Shown here: one piece after another, positions 34,786 through 45,600 of the stretch | Position numbering within the stretch: the first letter of the stretch is position 1 | Layout: every line of letters starts with the position of its first letter | NCBI RefSeq assembly: GCF_031127815.1 | Contig: NZ_JARXHY010000016.1 | Location: 62,001-126,000 of the forward strand | Direction: 5' to 3' | DNA from: Pelagicoccus sp. SDUM812003 | GTDB taxonomy: Bacteria > Verrucomicrobiota > Verrucomicrobiia > Opitutales > Opitutaceae | Length of the DNA stretch: 64,000 nucleotides | Translations under genes and position numbers: made by a program | The notes under the pieces: model-generated | What the model was told of the DNA's origin: nothing | Databases searched by the model: none | The model's input: the letters and a program-made list of their open reading frames with translations, nothing else

Positions 34786-36093
34786 ATGAAACTCGCTCGA
34801 CTCCTCGCGATCCTTATCGTCTCAACCGGCGCCTTGGCCTTCCAAGCCTGCTCGCCCAAGCTCTCCCCAGTCGGACCTGGCTGGGCGAACAATTCGGTCA
34901 ACGCCGTCATCTTTCGCAAGAACTCGATCGCTTCGCATCAAGGCATCCAATACACCGCCTACTACGACGCGGAGGGCTATGTCGTGCTGGCGAAGCGCCA
35001 GCTGCCAAGCGGCGACTGGACCGTACGGAAAACCGGATACACCGGAAACGTTCGGGACGCTCACAATTCAATCAGCATCATAGTGGACGGAAACGGCATC
35101 CTGCACATGTCCTGGGACCACCATGGCGACCAGCTGAACTACTGCCGCAGCATCGCTCCCGGTTCGCTCGAGCTGACAGCGAAGCAAACGATGATTGGAG
35201 CGAACGAGAGCGACGTCACCTACCCTGAGTTCTACAACATCGCAAACGGCGACCTCATGTTCTTCTACCGCGATGGCGAATCCGGTCGTGGAAACCTGAT
35301 CATCAACCGCTACGACCACCGCGCCCAGACCTGGTCTCGAGTGCAGAACAAACTGATCGACGGCGAGGATCAGCGAAACGCCTACATTCAGGCCAGCGTC
35401 GATCCCAACTCCGAGACCATACACCTATCCTGGGTCTGGAGAGAGACTTGGGACGTATCCACAAATCATGACCTTTCCTACGCCGTGTCGCGCGACGGCG
35501 GCAAGAGCTGGCAGACTTCCGCAGGCGTTTCCTACCAGCTCCCCATCACCATCGAAAACGCGGAAATCGCCTGGGAAATCCCGCAAAACAGCGAGCTCAT
35601 CAACCAAACCTCCATGTGCGCGGACCTGAACGGCCACCCTTACATCGCCTCCTATTGGACTCCAAAGGGAGAGACCGTCCCCCAGTACCACATCGTCTTC
35701 CACGACGGCGAATCTTGGCGAGCTTCCCAAGTCAGCGACCGGAAAACGCCGTTCTCCCTCAGCGGGGGCGGCACCAAGCGCATCCCCATCTCGCGCCCTC
35801 AGATCCTCGCCGACTCCAGCGGCCAGAACAACAAGGCGTATTTGATTTTTAGGGACGAGGAACGAAGCAAGCGCCCTTCGATCGCGATCTGCGACGACCT
35901 GTCCAGTCCCAGCTGGGTCGTGGAAGACCTGGCCGACATCGATCTAGGACAATGGGAACCCTCCTACGATATCGGCCTTTGGCATCGAGAGAAAGTCCTG
36001 CACCTCTTCGTGCAGCGCGTCGACCAAGGGGATGGGGAAACCTCCGGAGAGATCCCGCCTCAGATGGTCTCGGTGCTGCGATGGAGCGACTGA
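34786..36093 (+). CDS. Exported BNR_4-type propeller protein, possible polysaccharide lyase
   Basis: 435 residues. A signal peptide ends at a possible lipobox (FQAC22). The mature part is a beta-propeller with the family segment RDAHNSISIIVDGNGILHMSWDHHG, repeated-sheet pieces such as HDLSYAVSRDGGKSW, and SRPQILADSSGQ. The His-rich NSISI/WDHHG block is shared with ulvan lyases (PL24/PL25) and related propellers, where histidine and tyrosine catalyse elimination. It is followed by the GH112 gene. Lyase activity is inferred; a sugar-binding role remains possible. Confidence 0.75.
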   Translation: MKLARLLAILIVSTGALAFQACSPKLSPVGPGWANNSVNAVIFRKNSIASHQGIQYTAYYDAEGYVVLAKRQLPSGDWTVRKTGYTGNVRDAHNSISIIVDGNGILHMSWDHHGDQLNYCRSIAPGSLELTAKQTMIGANESDVTYPEFYNIANGDLMFFYRDGESGRGNLIINRYDHRAQTWSRVQNKLIDGEDQRNAYIQASVDPNSETIHLSWVWRETWDVSTNHDLSYAVSRDGGKSWQTSAGVSYQLPITIENAEIAWEIPQNSELINQTSMCADLNGHPYIASYWTPKGETVPQYHIVFHDGESWRASQVSDRKTPFSLSGGGTKRIPISRPQILADSSGQNNKAYLIFRDEERSKRPSIAICDDLSSPSWVVEDLADIDLGQWEPSYDIGLWHREKVLHLFVQRVDQGDGETSGEIPPQMVSVLRWSD

Positions 36094-36284
36094 ACGAACC
36101 GTTTCCATCACAGCATTCGCTCCCGCTCTGGAACCCACTCATTCTGACGGTCTGATTTCGAGACCTCAGTATTTGTTTCTCATCCTCGGACCCACTGGCG
36201 AGACTTATCCCTACCTGCTCGGCAGCATAGCAGTCGCCTCGCAGCCCACCCCTTTCTAGAAGAAACTCTCACTCCCCTATTCGT

Positions 36285-38465
36285 ATGGACAACAAATCCC
36301 TCTCAACTGGCGGCTTCACCCTTCCCGGCGAGGCCGGCTACGAAACGCTCACCCTGGAGCTCGCGAAAAAATGGGGCGCCGACGTGATCCGCGATTCCGA
36401 CGGTACCCAGCTTTCGGACGAGATCATCGAGTCGGACTACGACATCTACAGCACGCTCTGTCTGGTGCGGGCCGACAACGAATGGGCCAAGGCCAATCCG
36501 ACGAAGCTCCAACAGTGCTGCGTGATGAGCAAACCGGTCACCGCCGCCACGGCTACGGTCGAGATCGACCTTCTCGAGGGGTATTTTAAGGAGCAGCTGG
36601 TCATCAACTCAGACGACGCCCCCAAGGAGTGGTGGCAAGTCTTCGATCGCACCAGCGGCGAGGAAGTGCCAGCGGACAAGTGGTCCTTCGACAAGGACAG
36701 CGGCACTGTCACCATCGATGGCACCACCAAGTGGCACCGCTACACGGTCAACTTCTTCTGCTACCGCATCTGGGAGGAGATCTCCATGTACAACCACGTC
36801 ACCAACGACTGGGGAGACAAGGAGCACCTCATGCCGATCGATCCCATCCACCCGGAAGCGCGCGACCAGATTCGCGACTACCTGACCAAGTGGCTCGACT
36901 CCCATCCCCACACCAAAGTCGTTCGCCTCACCTCCATGTTCTACAACTTCTGGTGGTTCTGGGGCGACCCAGCTCAGCAGAAGTTCATCGTAAACGACTG
37001 GGGGTCCTACGAGTTTTCAGTATCCACCGAGTCCATACGCCAGTTCGAAGCGAAATTCGGCTATCGCCCTAGCAGCGAGGACTTCGTCAACGCCGGGCTC
37101 TACAACAACTCCTACAAGGTGCCATCCAAGTTCTATCGCGACTGGATGGACTTCATCAACGCGTTCGTCGTGGAATTCGGCAAGGAATGCATCGAGATGA
37201 TCCATCAGCGCGACAAGCTGGCATTCGTTTTCTACAACGACCACTGGATCGGTATCGAGCCCTACAACGAACGCTTCAAGGATTTCGGTTTCGATGGCAT
37301 CATCGACGGGATCTTCAGCGGCTTCGAAGCTCGCAAGGTAGCGGAGTGCCCTGCTGTATCCGTGCGTGAACTACGCATGCACCCCTATCTCTTCCCCACC
37401 GGGGTGAACGGGGCTCCCTCCTTCCTGCCGGGCGGCACGCCAACCTTGGAATGCAAGAGCTACTGGGTCGACATTCGCAGAGCCATCTTGCGCAAGGGCG
37501 TGGACCGCATCGGCTTCGGCGGCTACCTCCACCTGGTGGAGAACCATCCCGACTTCGTCGACTACATCGAGGAGCTCGGCAAGGAGTTTCGCCAGCTGCG
37601 CAACCTGCACCACGACGGAGCCCCGCGAGAAATGCCTGTCAAGGTGGCGCTCCTGACCGCCTGGGGCAACACTCGGGCTTGGGCCTGCTGCGGCCACTAC
37701 AACCATGGCAACTACTACAATGAAGTCATGGAAGCGGTTTCCGGTCTGCCCATCGAAACCGTTTTCATCTCCTTCGAGGACATTCTAGACGGCGGCATCG
37801 ACCCGAGCATCGACGTGATCGTCAACGCCGGTTTGGTCGACGACTCATGGTCCGGCGGCGAGTATTGGAAAAACGCAAAGATCATCGAAGCCGTGAGCGA
37901 ATTCGTGGCCCAAGGCGGCGGACTGATCGGCGTGGGCGAACCCAGCGCTCAGCGCCATAGCACCCAGTATTTTCAGCTTTCCGACGCTCTAGGCGTGGAT
38001 CGCGAGCTCGGACTCACCTCTGCCTTCAATCGCTACCCATTCGAAGCGAAATCCGAACACTTCATTCTGGAAGACGCTTCGGGACCGCTTGAGCTGGGCA
38101 AGACCATCGACCGCGTCTACATCACCAATCCCGACACCATGGTGCTCGCCGCCAACGCGGCGACGCCGACCCTCGCCGTCAAGGAGTTCCAGAAAGGGCG
38201 CAGCGTCTATTTGGCTGGATACAAATACTCCCCAGCCAATGTGAGACTGCTGCTTCGGGCCATCCTTTGGGCGTCCAAAAACGAAGCCCAACTCCAAAGC
38301 TGGATCTGCTCCAATGCCAACACCGAATGCGCCTACTACCCAGCGTCGAAAACGCTGGTGGTAGTCAACAACACGGAAGAGAAGCAATCAACGAGCGTAT
38401 CCACCGATCAAGGACAAAAGAGCTTCGAACTCGAGCCATTCGCCACCTTGATCGAAAAGCTGTAG
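36285..38465 (+). CDS. GH112 beta-galactoside phosphorylase
   Basis: 726 residues, the normal length for GH112. These enzymes phosphorolyse galacto-N-biose/lacto-N-biose or galactosyl-1,4-L-rhamnose to galactose 1-phosphate. FVFYND319HWIGIEPY contains the catalytic aspartate; SMFYNFWWFWGD and LPGGTPTLECKSYWVDIRRA are also family segments. No signal peptide, so it acts in the cytoplasm. With GH105- and BNR-type proteins in the window, the galactosyl-rhamnose substrate is more likely than a host glycan, but this is inference. No sugar transporter is adjacent. A terminator follows. Confidence 0.88.
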   Translation: MDNKSLSTGGFTLPGEAGYETLTLELAKKWGADVIRDSDGTQLSDEIIESDYDIYSTLCLVRADNEWAKANPTKLQQCCVMSKPVTAATATVEIDLLEGYFKEQLVINSDDAPKEWWQVFDRTSGEEVPADKWSFDKDSGTVTIDGTTKWHRYTVNFFCYRIWEEISMYNHVTNDWGDKEHLMPIDPIHPEARDQIRDYLTKWLDSHPHTKVVRLTSMFYNFWWFWGDPAQQKFIVNDWGSYEFSVSTESIRQFEAKFGYRPSSEDFVNAGLYNNSYKVPSKFYRDWMDFINAFVVEFGKECIEMIHQRDKLAFVFYNDHWIGIEPYNERFKDFGFDGIIDGIFSGFEARKVAECPAVSVRELRMHPYLFPTGVNGAPSFLPGGTPTLECKSYWVDIRRAILRKGVDRIGFGGYLHLVENHPDFVDYIEELGKEFRQLRNLHHDGAPREMPVKVALLTAWGNTRAWACCGHYNHGNYYNEVMEAVSGLPIETVFISFEDILDGGIDPSIDVIVNAGLVDDSWSGGEYWKNAKIIEAVSEFVAQGGGLIGVGEPSAQRHSTQYFQLSDALGVDRELGLTSAFNRYPFEAKSEHFILEDASGPLELGKTIDRVYITNPDTMVLAANAATPTLAVKEFQKGRSVYLAGYKYSPANVRLLLRAILWASKNEAQLQSWICSNANTECAYYPASKTLVVVNNTEEKQSTSVSTDQGQKSFELEPFATLIEKL

Positions 38466-38494
38466 ACCGCTCGCTCAGCGAACGACCTTTCAAG

Positions 38495-38523
38495 ACGTCC
38501 GGGCCTCCACCCGGACGTTTTTT
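38495..38523 (+). terminator. Intrinsic terminator after the GH112 gene
   Basis: ACGTCCGGG and CCCGGACGT form a 9-bp stem around CCTCCA and are followed by six T residues. Confidence 0.85.
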
Positions 38524-38676
38524 CGCTCCGCCAAGTCATTCGTTCCTCCCCCGCAGAAACTCTGGGCATCTCGAACGCTCTTCTTTTCGCAAGGCGACAC
38601 AGGGCAAGGCCAAGGAGCCGCCTCGGACCTAAGGCGCCTTCCCAGGGAGCCGGACCGCCTCACGCGCCGTCGCTTA

Positions 38677-38720
38677 GCTTGCAACTCCTTTTTGCAACGT
38701 TGCAAAAAGGAGTTGCAAGC
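38677..38720. repeat. 44-bp perfect palindrome with four TTGCAA words
   Basis: Two 22-bp arms meet without a spacer at 38698/38699. TTGCAA (itself palindromic) occurs at 38679, 38692, 38700 and 38713. Each arm also carries CTCCTTT or AAAGGAG. It lies between the convergent GH112 and PurH-like genes, after the GH112 terminator. It could be a cruciform or transcription stop, a protein-binding site, or a mobile extragenic element. Confidence 0.75.
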
Positions 38721-38755
38721 CTTCGGTCCTGTGGGGCTAGGCCCTCGGAGGCGAG

Positions 38756-40210
38756 CTACCAGCGTTTCAGCGACTTGCTCATCGAAAGCAGCACCAGACC
38801 GGCCTCGTTAGCGGCAGAAAGGTGCTCCGCTTCCTTGCCGCCCACTGGCTTGATCACGGCCCGAATCCCGCGCTGCTTCATCTCGGTCAGGATAGCCGGA
38901 GCGATCTCCTCCGTGTCCACCACCGCCACCGCGTCCTTCATTTCCAGGTCGCGACGGCGCAAAGCGTCCCAGGCTCGGCGGGTCGAGTAGTGGCCCGATT
39001 CGAAGCCGACCAAGCCCTCTGCGTTGGCGACTACCAGAGCGATGGAGTCCACGTGCCGAGCCACTTTGGCAGCGAATAGCAGAATTTCCCAGTCCTCGAC
39101 TAGCGGCTGAGCGAGGCTGCCAACCGTCCACTCCATGGGATTGATGGCGGAGCGGTCCTTGTCTTGCACCAAGGCCCCGCCAATCACGGTTCTCGCCTCG
39201 TGCAAAGCGTCGTATCCCAGTCCCGAGGTCGAAACCACCGCTTTCACCGCCGGGGAGGCCTCCTTCAGGACGGCGCGTTCCGGCTCGGTGAAATCCGGGG
39301 CGAGGATGCCGAAAACCCCATGCTTCAGGGCAAATTCCAGTCCCTGCTCGCCAAGGTTGCCATTGACCACCAGCCAGCTTCCTGACGCGTCCGGAGACGA
39401 CAAGCCACGCTGCAAGGCCTCCGCGTGATCCGCCCCAAAAGCCGCATGAACCACCTTGCCGTGGCGCAGCAGCGCGGTTGCCGGTCGTTCGAACTCGCCG
39501 ATCAGGTAGGCGGCCCGGGAAAGCGTCAGCGTCGACTCGAAATCCAGATCTCCACCGGCGACCAGTTCGAAATGATCGAAGAAGTTTCCGTACAAGGCGG
39601 CTTTCTGGTGGCGGTTTTCCCCCTGTTTGAACAGCTGGGCTCGCGGCCAGGCGAAGCGCATGGCTTTTGAGTAGCCGCTCAACGCCCCCATGTCCGGAGC
39701 GTCGGCCCCCTGCACCTCGAGGTATTGGGCCACCGCGAAATCGAACTCGCTGGCCGCTCTGAGCGCCGCCACCGCTCGATCCACGCGAAACGCCTGACTG
39801 AACCGCCCGCCACGTTCCTGCATGTCCTCCAAGGCAGCGCCGTAGTCGCCCGCGTTTCCCAGCACCGCGATGTGGTCCGCCAACCAAGCGGCGGCCCGGA
39901 TCGCGTCCACGATCTCACGGTCGAAAGCCCTCATGGCGGACTTCCACGACAGCAAGGACCTCCCCGCCGACTCGACATCCAGAAAATTCGCCACCAGCAA
40001 GCTGACGCCGTTCGAGCGATCCGAGAAAAACGCCGGAGCATCGGCCGGATCCAGCGCCTGACAGGCGATCTCTTTCGCGTCGAATACCTCCTTCGCGGCT
40101 TCGTTGCCATGGAGCTGGTACCCGTACCGCTCCACCAGCTTCTCTCCGAATTCGGCGATTCCGGAAACGTCTTTCACCGCGAAAATTGCCCTCTTATCCA
40201 TGCCCTCCAT
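38756..40210 (-). CDS. PurH-like protein lacking catalytic motifs
   Basis: 484 residues from the ATG at 40210, preceded by GGAGGGG. It follows the AICAR transformylase/IMP cyclohydrolase (PurH) layout: [20 protein letters not shown] at the start, [15 protein letters not shown] near 195, [20 protein letters not shown] late, and a PurH-like end ([22 protein letters not shown]). But the cyclohydrolase STGGT and LDGRVKTLHP motifs are missing, and the transformylase KHxNPCG block is replaced by [11 protein letters not shown] (249-259). It is probably not an ordinary PurH. It may be a paralogue with a changed or lost reaction. It is divergent from thiG. Confidence 0.7.
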   Translation of the reverse strand: MEGMDKRAIFAVKDVSGIAEFGEKLVERYGYQLHGNEAAKEVFDAKEIACQALDPADAPAFFSDRSNGVSLLVANFLDVESAGRSLLSWKSAMRAFDREIVDAIRAAAWLADHIAVLGNAGDYGAALEDMQERGGRFSQAFRVDRAVAALRAASEFDFAVAQYLEVQGADAPDMGALSGYSKAMRFAWPRAQLFKQGENRHQKAALYGNFFDHFELVAGGDLDFESTLTLSRAAYLIGEFERPATALLRHGKVVHAAFGADHAEALQRGLSSPDASGSWLVVNGNLGEQGLEFALKHGVFGILAPDFTEPERAVLKEASPAVKAVVSTSGLGYDALHEARTVIGGALVQDKDRSAINPMEWTVGSLAQPLVEDWEILLFAAKVARHVDSIALVVANAEGLVGFESGHYSTRRAWDALRRRDLEMKDAVAVVDTEEIAPAILTEMKQRGIRAVIKPVGGKEAEHLSAANEAGLVLLSMSKSLKRW

Positions 40211-40343
40211 CACGAAGCCCCTCCCCACTCATTCAAGCATAAAGCGAAATCCGCCGGCTCTCTTCCCTCCCGGAACCGATTTCGCACCCGTTTTCCTATT
40301 GAACTCGTCCAGCCCTCGTCTGATATGTCGGGTTTCCACAAGC

Positions 40344-41141
40344 ATGACCCAGCAAAGCACAACGCCACTTAAGATCGGAGACCGAGAGTTCAGCTCTCGC
40401 CTGTTTGTCGGCACCGGCAAATTCAGCAACAACGAGGCCATGCGCGACGCGGCCCGGGCATCGGGCACCAAACTGGTGACCGTCGCCCTCAAGCGGGCAA
40501 ACCTGTCCGGCGGGTCCGACCCCTTCGCCAACATTCTCGATTTCCTGGAGCCAGAGCGCTACCTGATTCTGCCCAACACCTCCGGCGCCATGAATGCCGA
40601 GGAAGCCGTGCGCATCGCTCGCCTCGCTGTGGCTGCCGGACTGCCAAAGTGGGTGAAACTGGAGATTCATCCGGATCCCAACTACCTGCTGCCCGATCCC
40701 ATCGAAACCCTCGCCGCAGCGGAAATCCTGGTGAAGGAAGGCTTCACCGTCATGCCCTACATCAACGCCGATCCCGTCCTCGCCCAGCGGCTGCAGGACG
40801 TCGGCTGCGCCACGGTGATGCCTCTGGGCTCGCCCATCGGCTCGAACCGCGGGCTCGATACGCGCTCGCAAATCGAAATCATCATCGAGCAGGCCCGCGT
40901 GCCGGTAGTGGTCGACGCCGGCATCGGCGCCCCATCCCACGCCGCGGCCGCCATGGAAATGGGAGCCGACGCGGTCCTGGTGAATACCGCCATCGCCATC
41001 GCTCCGGACCCGGCAGCCATGGCTCGAGCGTTCGCCAAAGCGGTCGAATGCGGGCGCGAAGCCTTCGAGATCGGTCTCGGCAGCTCGTCCGCAAAAGCGG
41101 AACCCACCAGCCCGCTCACCGCCTTTCTGAATGCGGAATGA
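40344..41141 (+). CDS. thiG: Thiazole synthase
   Basis: 265 residues. Builds the thiamine thiazole from deoxyxylulose 5-phosphate, dehydroglycine and ThiS-thiocarboxylate. The Schiff-base lysine is K105 (WVK105LEIHPD); [14 protein letters not shown] and [31 protein letters not shown] are the phosphate-binding segments. Start at 40344 fits the family N terminus. First gene of a thiG-thiH-thiS run. No TPP riboswitch signature is visible in the leader. Confidence 0.95.
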   Translation: MTQQSTTPLKIGDREFSSRLFVGTGKFSNNEAMRDAARASGTKLVTVALKRANLSGGSDPFANILDFLEPERYLILPNTSGAMNAEEAVRIARLAVAAGLPKWVKLEIHPDPNYLLPDPIETLAAAEILVKEGFTVMPYINADPVLAQRLQDVGCATVMPLGSPIGSNRGLDTRSQIEIIIEQARVPVVVDAGIGAPSHAAAAMEMGADAVLVNTAIAIAPDPAAMARAFAKAVECGREAFEIGLGSSSAKAEPTSPLTAFLNAE

Positions 41142-41205
41142 AAAAGCAAGGATTCAGAAGCATCCCACTCCTGCATTCCTCATCCTCACTTCTTAAATAA
41201 GCTCA

Positions 41206-42354
41206 ATGCCAACCTTTTCCGAAACGTTTAAGCAGCTCGACTTCGACCGTCCGCTGGACATCGCCGCCACCGCTTCGGCCGGCGCCATCGAGCGGATTCT
41301 GAAACAAGGACGCGCCCGCACGCTCAACGACTTCGCCGCCCTGCTTTCGCCTGCCGCGGAAGCCTACCTGGAGCCGCTCTGCAAGCTCTCCCAGCAGATC
41401 ACGCAGCGACATTTCGGCAAGACCATGCGCATGTTCGCTCCGCTGTACCTGTCGAACGAGTGCGTGAACGTGTGCAAGTACTGCGGCTTCTCACGCCACA
41501 ACGACATCCCGCGCATCACTCTGTCGCTGGACAAGATGGAGCACGAAGCCCGCATCCTGCACCGGCAAGGATTTCGCTCCATCCTCCTCGTCGCTGGCGA
41601 GCACCCGAAGTATGTTTCAAATGGATACGTGGAAGAGTGCGTGCGACGTCTCTCTCGATTTTTCCCCAGCATAGCCCTGGAGCTAGGTCCGCTGGAGTCG
41701 GAACGCTACAAGCCGCTGGTCGACGCTGGCTGCGAGGCCCTAATCGTGTATCAGGAAACCTATGACGAAGACACCTACAAGTGGCTCCATACGGCGGGTC
41801 CGAAGAAGCATTTCCACTGGCGCATGGACACCGCGGATCGCGCCTACGCAGCGGGCTTCCGTCGCCTCGGCATTGGAGCGCTTTTCGGACTTCACGACTG
41901 GCACAAGGAAGCCTTGGCAGTGGCAGCGCACGCCGACCACCTGCTTAAGACCTGCTGGAAGGCCCAGCTCAACGTATCCATGCCTCGGATGCGTCCTGCA
42001 GCTGGCGAATTCGAACAAGTGGAATTCCTCAGGGACCACCACTTCGTGCAGGTCATCACCGCCATGCGCATCTTCCTGCCGCACGTGGGCATCACCCTAT
42101 CCACGCGCGAGCCGGCCAGCTTGCGCGACGGCCTCATCCCGCTGGGCATCACCAGCATGTCAGCCGGATCCAGCACCGAACCAGGCGGCTACAGCAGCTT
42201 CGACGAGACCACCTTTCAGCAAACCCGCGAGCAGGAGGGCGAGCAGTTTCACATCGCCGACGAGCGCTCGCCCAAAGAAGTGGCAGCGGTGCTCAATCGG
42301 CTCGGCTACGAAGCCGTTTGGAAAGACTTCGACCAATCGCTCATCCAAGCCTAA
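41206..42354 (+). CDS. thiH: Tyrosine lyase, thiazole pathway
   Basis: 382 residues. A radical SAM enzyme that cleaves tyrosine to dehydroglycine for ThiG. The cluster motif is C86VNVC90KYC93GF; YLSNECVN and SILLVAGEHP are also typical. Use of ThiH rather than ThiO implies an oxygen-independent route to the glycine imine. It lies 64 bp after thiG. Confidence 0.94.
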   Translation: MPTFSETFKQLDFDRPLDIAATASAGAIERILKQGRARTLNDFAALLSPAAEAYLEPLCKLSQQITQRHFGKTMRMFAPLYLSNECVNVCKYCGFSRHNDIPRITLSLDKMEHEARILHRQGFRSILLVAGEHPKYVSNGYVEECVRRLSRFFPSIALELGPLESERYKPLVDAGCEALIVYQETYDEDTYKWLHTAGPKKHFHWRMDTADRAYAAGFRRLGIGALFGLHDWHKEALAVAAHADHLLKTCWKAQLNVSMPRMRPAAGEFEQVEFLRDHHFVQVITAMRIFLPHVGITLSTREPASLRDGLIPLGITSMSAGSSTEPGGYSSFDETTFQQTREQEGEQFHIADERSPKEVAAVLNRLGYEAVWKDFDQSLIQA

Positions 42355-42415
42355 CGCTCTAAGACTTCTTCCTTCTTAGATCGTTCTTCTTCCTTTTCAC
42401 TTCTTCCTTTCACCC

Positions 42416-42616
42416 ATGACCATCACCGCCAACGGCAATTCCTTCGACCTCGAGTCCGGCACCACGCTGCCCGCTTTCCTAGAGTCGATCGGCCATCAAG
42501 TCGGCCTTGTCATCGTCGAGCGCAACAAACAGGCCCTCTCGCCCAGCGAAGCCAAGGATGTCATTTTGGAAGACGGCGACACCCTGGAGATCGTAAAGAT
42601 CGTAGCCGGCGGCTAA
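42416..42616 (+). CDS. thiS: Sulfur carrier protein ThiS
   Basis: 66 residues with the ubiquitin-like fold (GNSFDLESGTTLPAFLES, ILEDGDTLEIVKIVAGG) and the C-terminal Gly-Gly that ThiF adenylates and converts to thiocarboxylate. It follows thiH by 61 bp. thiF is not in the window. A REP-like element lies right after the stop. Confidence 0.92.
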   Translation: MTITANGNSFDLESGTTLPAFLESIGHQVGLVIVERNKQALSPSEAKDVILEDGDTLEIVKIVAGG

Positions 42617-42623
42617 TCGATCC

Positions 42624-42652
42624 AAGGTGGAGCAGGACCTCCGGGCACGCTC
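42624..42652 (+). repeat. REP-like hairpin, copy C (imperfect)
   Basis: AAGGTGGAGCAGG - loop ACCTCCGGG - CACGCTC. Outer GAGC/GCTC pairs hold; two inner pairs are mismatched compared with copy A. It lies between thiS and the convergent secreted gene. Confidence 0.6.
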
Positions 42653-42657
42653 TTTCC

Positions 42658-45600
42658 TCAAAGCTCCTCCCGAAAACTTCCGTCCAAGCCGACGTAGCCT
42701 ATCAACCCCGTGTGTCCGCTCAGAATCAGCCGGACATCGATGGCCTCCAACTCTTCGAGACTATCCTGGGAAACGGATGGCTCCAACCACGGATCGAACA
42801 CGAACGTCGCCCAGAAGTTGTGGTGACCTTGCGATTGGGTTCGCGAAAAATCGGTGGTAAACTCGATTGGATCAGCGAGCAATCCACGTACCTCGGTCTT
42901 GTTCCAGCGCAGCAGATGTCCCGTTTTTATAATGAAGTCGGCCGTGTATTGAGACTCTCGCCAATAGTCGATTAACACCGAAACACTCTCTTCGTCAGAA
43001 ACCTCGAACCGATCCCGCACAGCATAGTCCCAGAGAACCTGAGGGCTCGGTTCCCTTCCATAGGATGAAAACTCGTCTCGATACATCGGCGCGAGCTCTC
43101 CGTTGATTCTTTCATGTCCAGCGAAACGCGGCTGCTCGAAGGTCACGCTGAGAAAATAGCTCGACCAAGACCGAGGGATGAGACCGCCTTGATCGCTGGT
43201 CCCTGCAGCATTACTCAGATGTGTCAGTGTGTAGACGTTGGTCTCTCCATCGCTTTCCTCGCTCCACCGATAGATTCCGTTCCCTTCTTCGTAGATGAAA
43301 CTGGCGTTCGGAAGATCCAACGGGTCTCCTTCGTAGGTCACCACTTCACCATCTTTGACGCGCGTCCAACGCATCGACTCGATCAAAGGCGTCTGCTTCG
43401 CATCCAAAGTATCGATACGAGCGCTTCTTTCCTGAAACTCAAAGGCGCTCTTGATGTAGTGAAATCCCAGCGCCGTATCCAAAGACCCTTCGTTGGTGAT
43501 GAAGTTCACTTCCCGATCTCCACCAATGTAAGCGACCTTTTCCGTGCTCGCATTGTAGGTTGGCACCCGGCGCACCTGCTTGATTTCGAGGACACCGGGA
43601 CTGACCAGCTTGTACTCCAAATCGAGGGCGATTTCTTCGTTTTCTGGAATATCGTCGTGAAACGCTCGATACGCCGACACTACTTTCCGCACCAGTTCCG
43701 CCAGCTCCAAATAGCGCTCTTGGTTTCCCAGCACCCAGTCATCCTGGTTATCTACCAAGCCGGAAGACTGATCGCGATCCACTGAATCACCCCATGCATA
43801 AACCACCTCTGGGGCCGATCCCGGTTCAGGGTTCGCTACCGATTCCGCACCGACCTGCGAGACGATCTTCAATCGCTCCCAGGGCCATTCCGATTCATCG
43901 TAGACCAATACCCCGTTCGCCATCTCGCTTTCGTCCGGATATGAATAGTGGGCGAGAACCCCCATCCCCACCTTCGATTCGTCGACCCCCAACCGCAGGC
44001 GCTCCATAAACGCGTTTTCATTGTAGAAACTCGCGTAGACCTTGCGCATGGCCCGAAAGACGCCGCGCTCCTTTTCCTCATCCGGCTCGCAGATTGACGG
44101 CCCGCTGTCGTCTCCATCGAGCTCATCAGCCAGACAACCGCTTTTGCTATCGTAGAGACCAGCGCCCGAATAATTCTCCGCGTCCTCCACATTGGTCGAA
44201 CTACGAAAACGGATACGCCTCATCTCATCGAATTCATCCAGCGCAGCTAGCACCTCAGCTCGCTGGGAAGGGGAAAAATCCGCCACATCTTCGATCGTGT
44301 CTCGCACCTTTTTCAAGTCAGCATTGAGCGAGGGCAAATCCAAGTTCGCCCAAGTGTATCCCGATAACGTATCCTCGATCCAACTACCCAGATCCAGGCC
44401 AGCTTCGATTTCCTGAGCCATGTAGTCATCCCAGAGGTCCATCGAGAATGCCACCGCATAGGGCCGTGTGTTCTCAGGAATCTCCCGCAGCAGGAATCCG
44501 AAGTTCGCCGCCTTTCCCCCAAAGCTCGCGATGTCGTCAGGCGTGAGTCCAATCACGTTTTCCGAGTAGCTTCCGTAGCTTCGTTTTTTCTCGAAATCCA
44601 ACGGGGCGGCAGTTTTGAGCCCTTTGAAATAGGCCAGCGTTTCCGCATCCATATTCAGATCGTCCACCCTGTGGACTTCCCATTCACAAAACTTGCCTGT
44701 CCAGACGAGCACCTCCTGATCGATCAATGAGAGAAGCCGATTCTCAAACTCGACGTCTCCCGCATAGAGGAACGGGATGTCGTACGCCCGAGCGAGAATG
44801 GCCACATGACTATTCGGCGTCGCTGGCTCCAGGGTAACGATCCCGGAAACGTAGGGCACCTCGCCGGGCACTGTATCCGTAATCAGGATATCGGTCGACA
44901 GAAGCTCGCCATTTTCGTACGCCGCCAGGACGTCTTCCGACCTTACGAAATTCAGACGCCCTAGGGTCCAGCCTTTGACATAGCAAACGTTATCCTCAGC
45001 TCCCCAAGCGTCGTTACTAGAAAACGCAATCCCCTCTCCGTCCAGATACTCCAAATCCACGGCCGAGAAATACAGGTTTCCACCTTGATTCAAAAAGCCG
45101 ACAAAGGTTCCCGGCGCCTCCAGGCTTGTATCCACCAAATGGTACAGCAGTGCCACAAATCGAGGTGACTCGAACCCACTTCCTTCAAACTCAATATAGT
45201 AATGCCCGTTTTCCTCGTCCAAGATGACCGATCCCAGCACCGCTTGGCGTCGGTCCCGCTCGTCCTTTCGAAGCGCCAGGGTTACCTCATCGAACTCGGA
45301 TCGCGTCATACCGGCAAACATGGGAATCTTGTCCACTGCGAACTCGTAGTGAAACGCGTACTCTTTCGTGTCCTGAAAGTACACCGTCGTCAGATCGTCC
45401 ATCAAGATGGTGAACTTGGCGAAGGTCACCGTGCGATCCCCCTGCTCGAAGGGTTCGGAGAAAAGAGCATCGCCGGGCAGCGTCAGCCGCGTATCCAACG
45501 AATCATCCGCAGGCACGACCGGAGGCATGGCGCTTCTCGCCCGAAAGAAGACCGGACTTCTCGGAAACGCATCCGTATCCTCCCGAAATCGCCACTGGAC

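Noticed and set aside
40211-40343. TPP riboswitch before thiG
   Set aside because: The leader lacks the conserved CTGAGA core and the paired TPP-aptamer segments.
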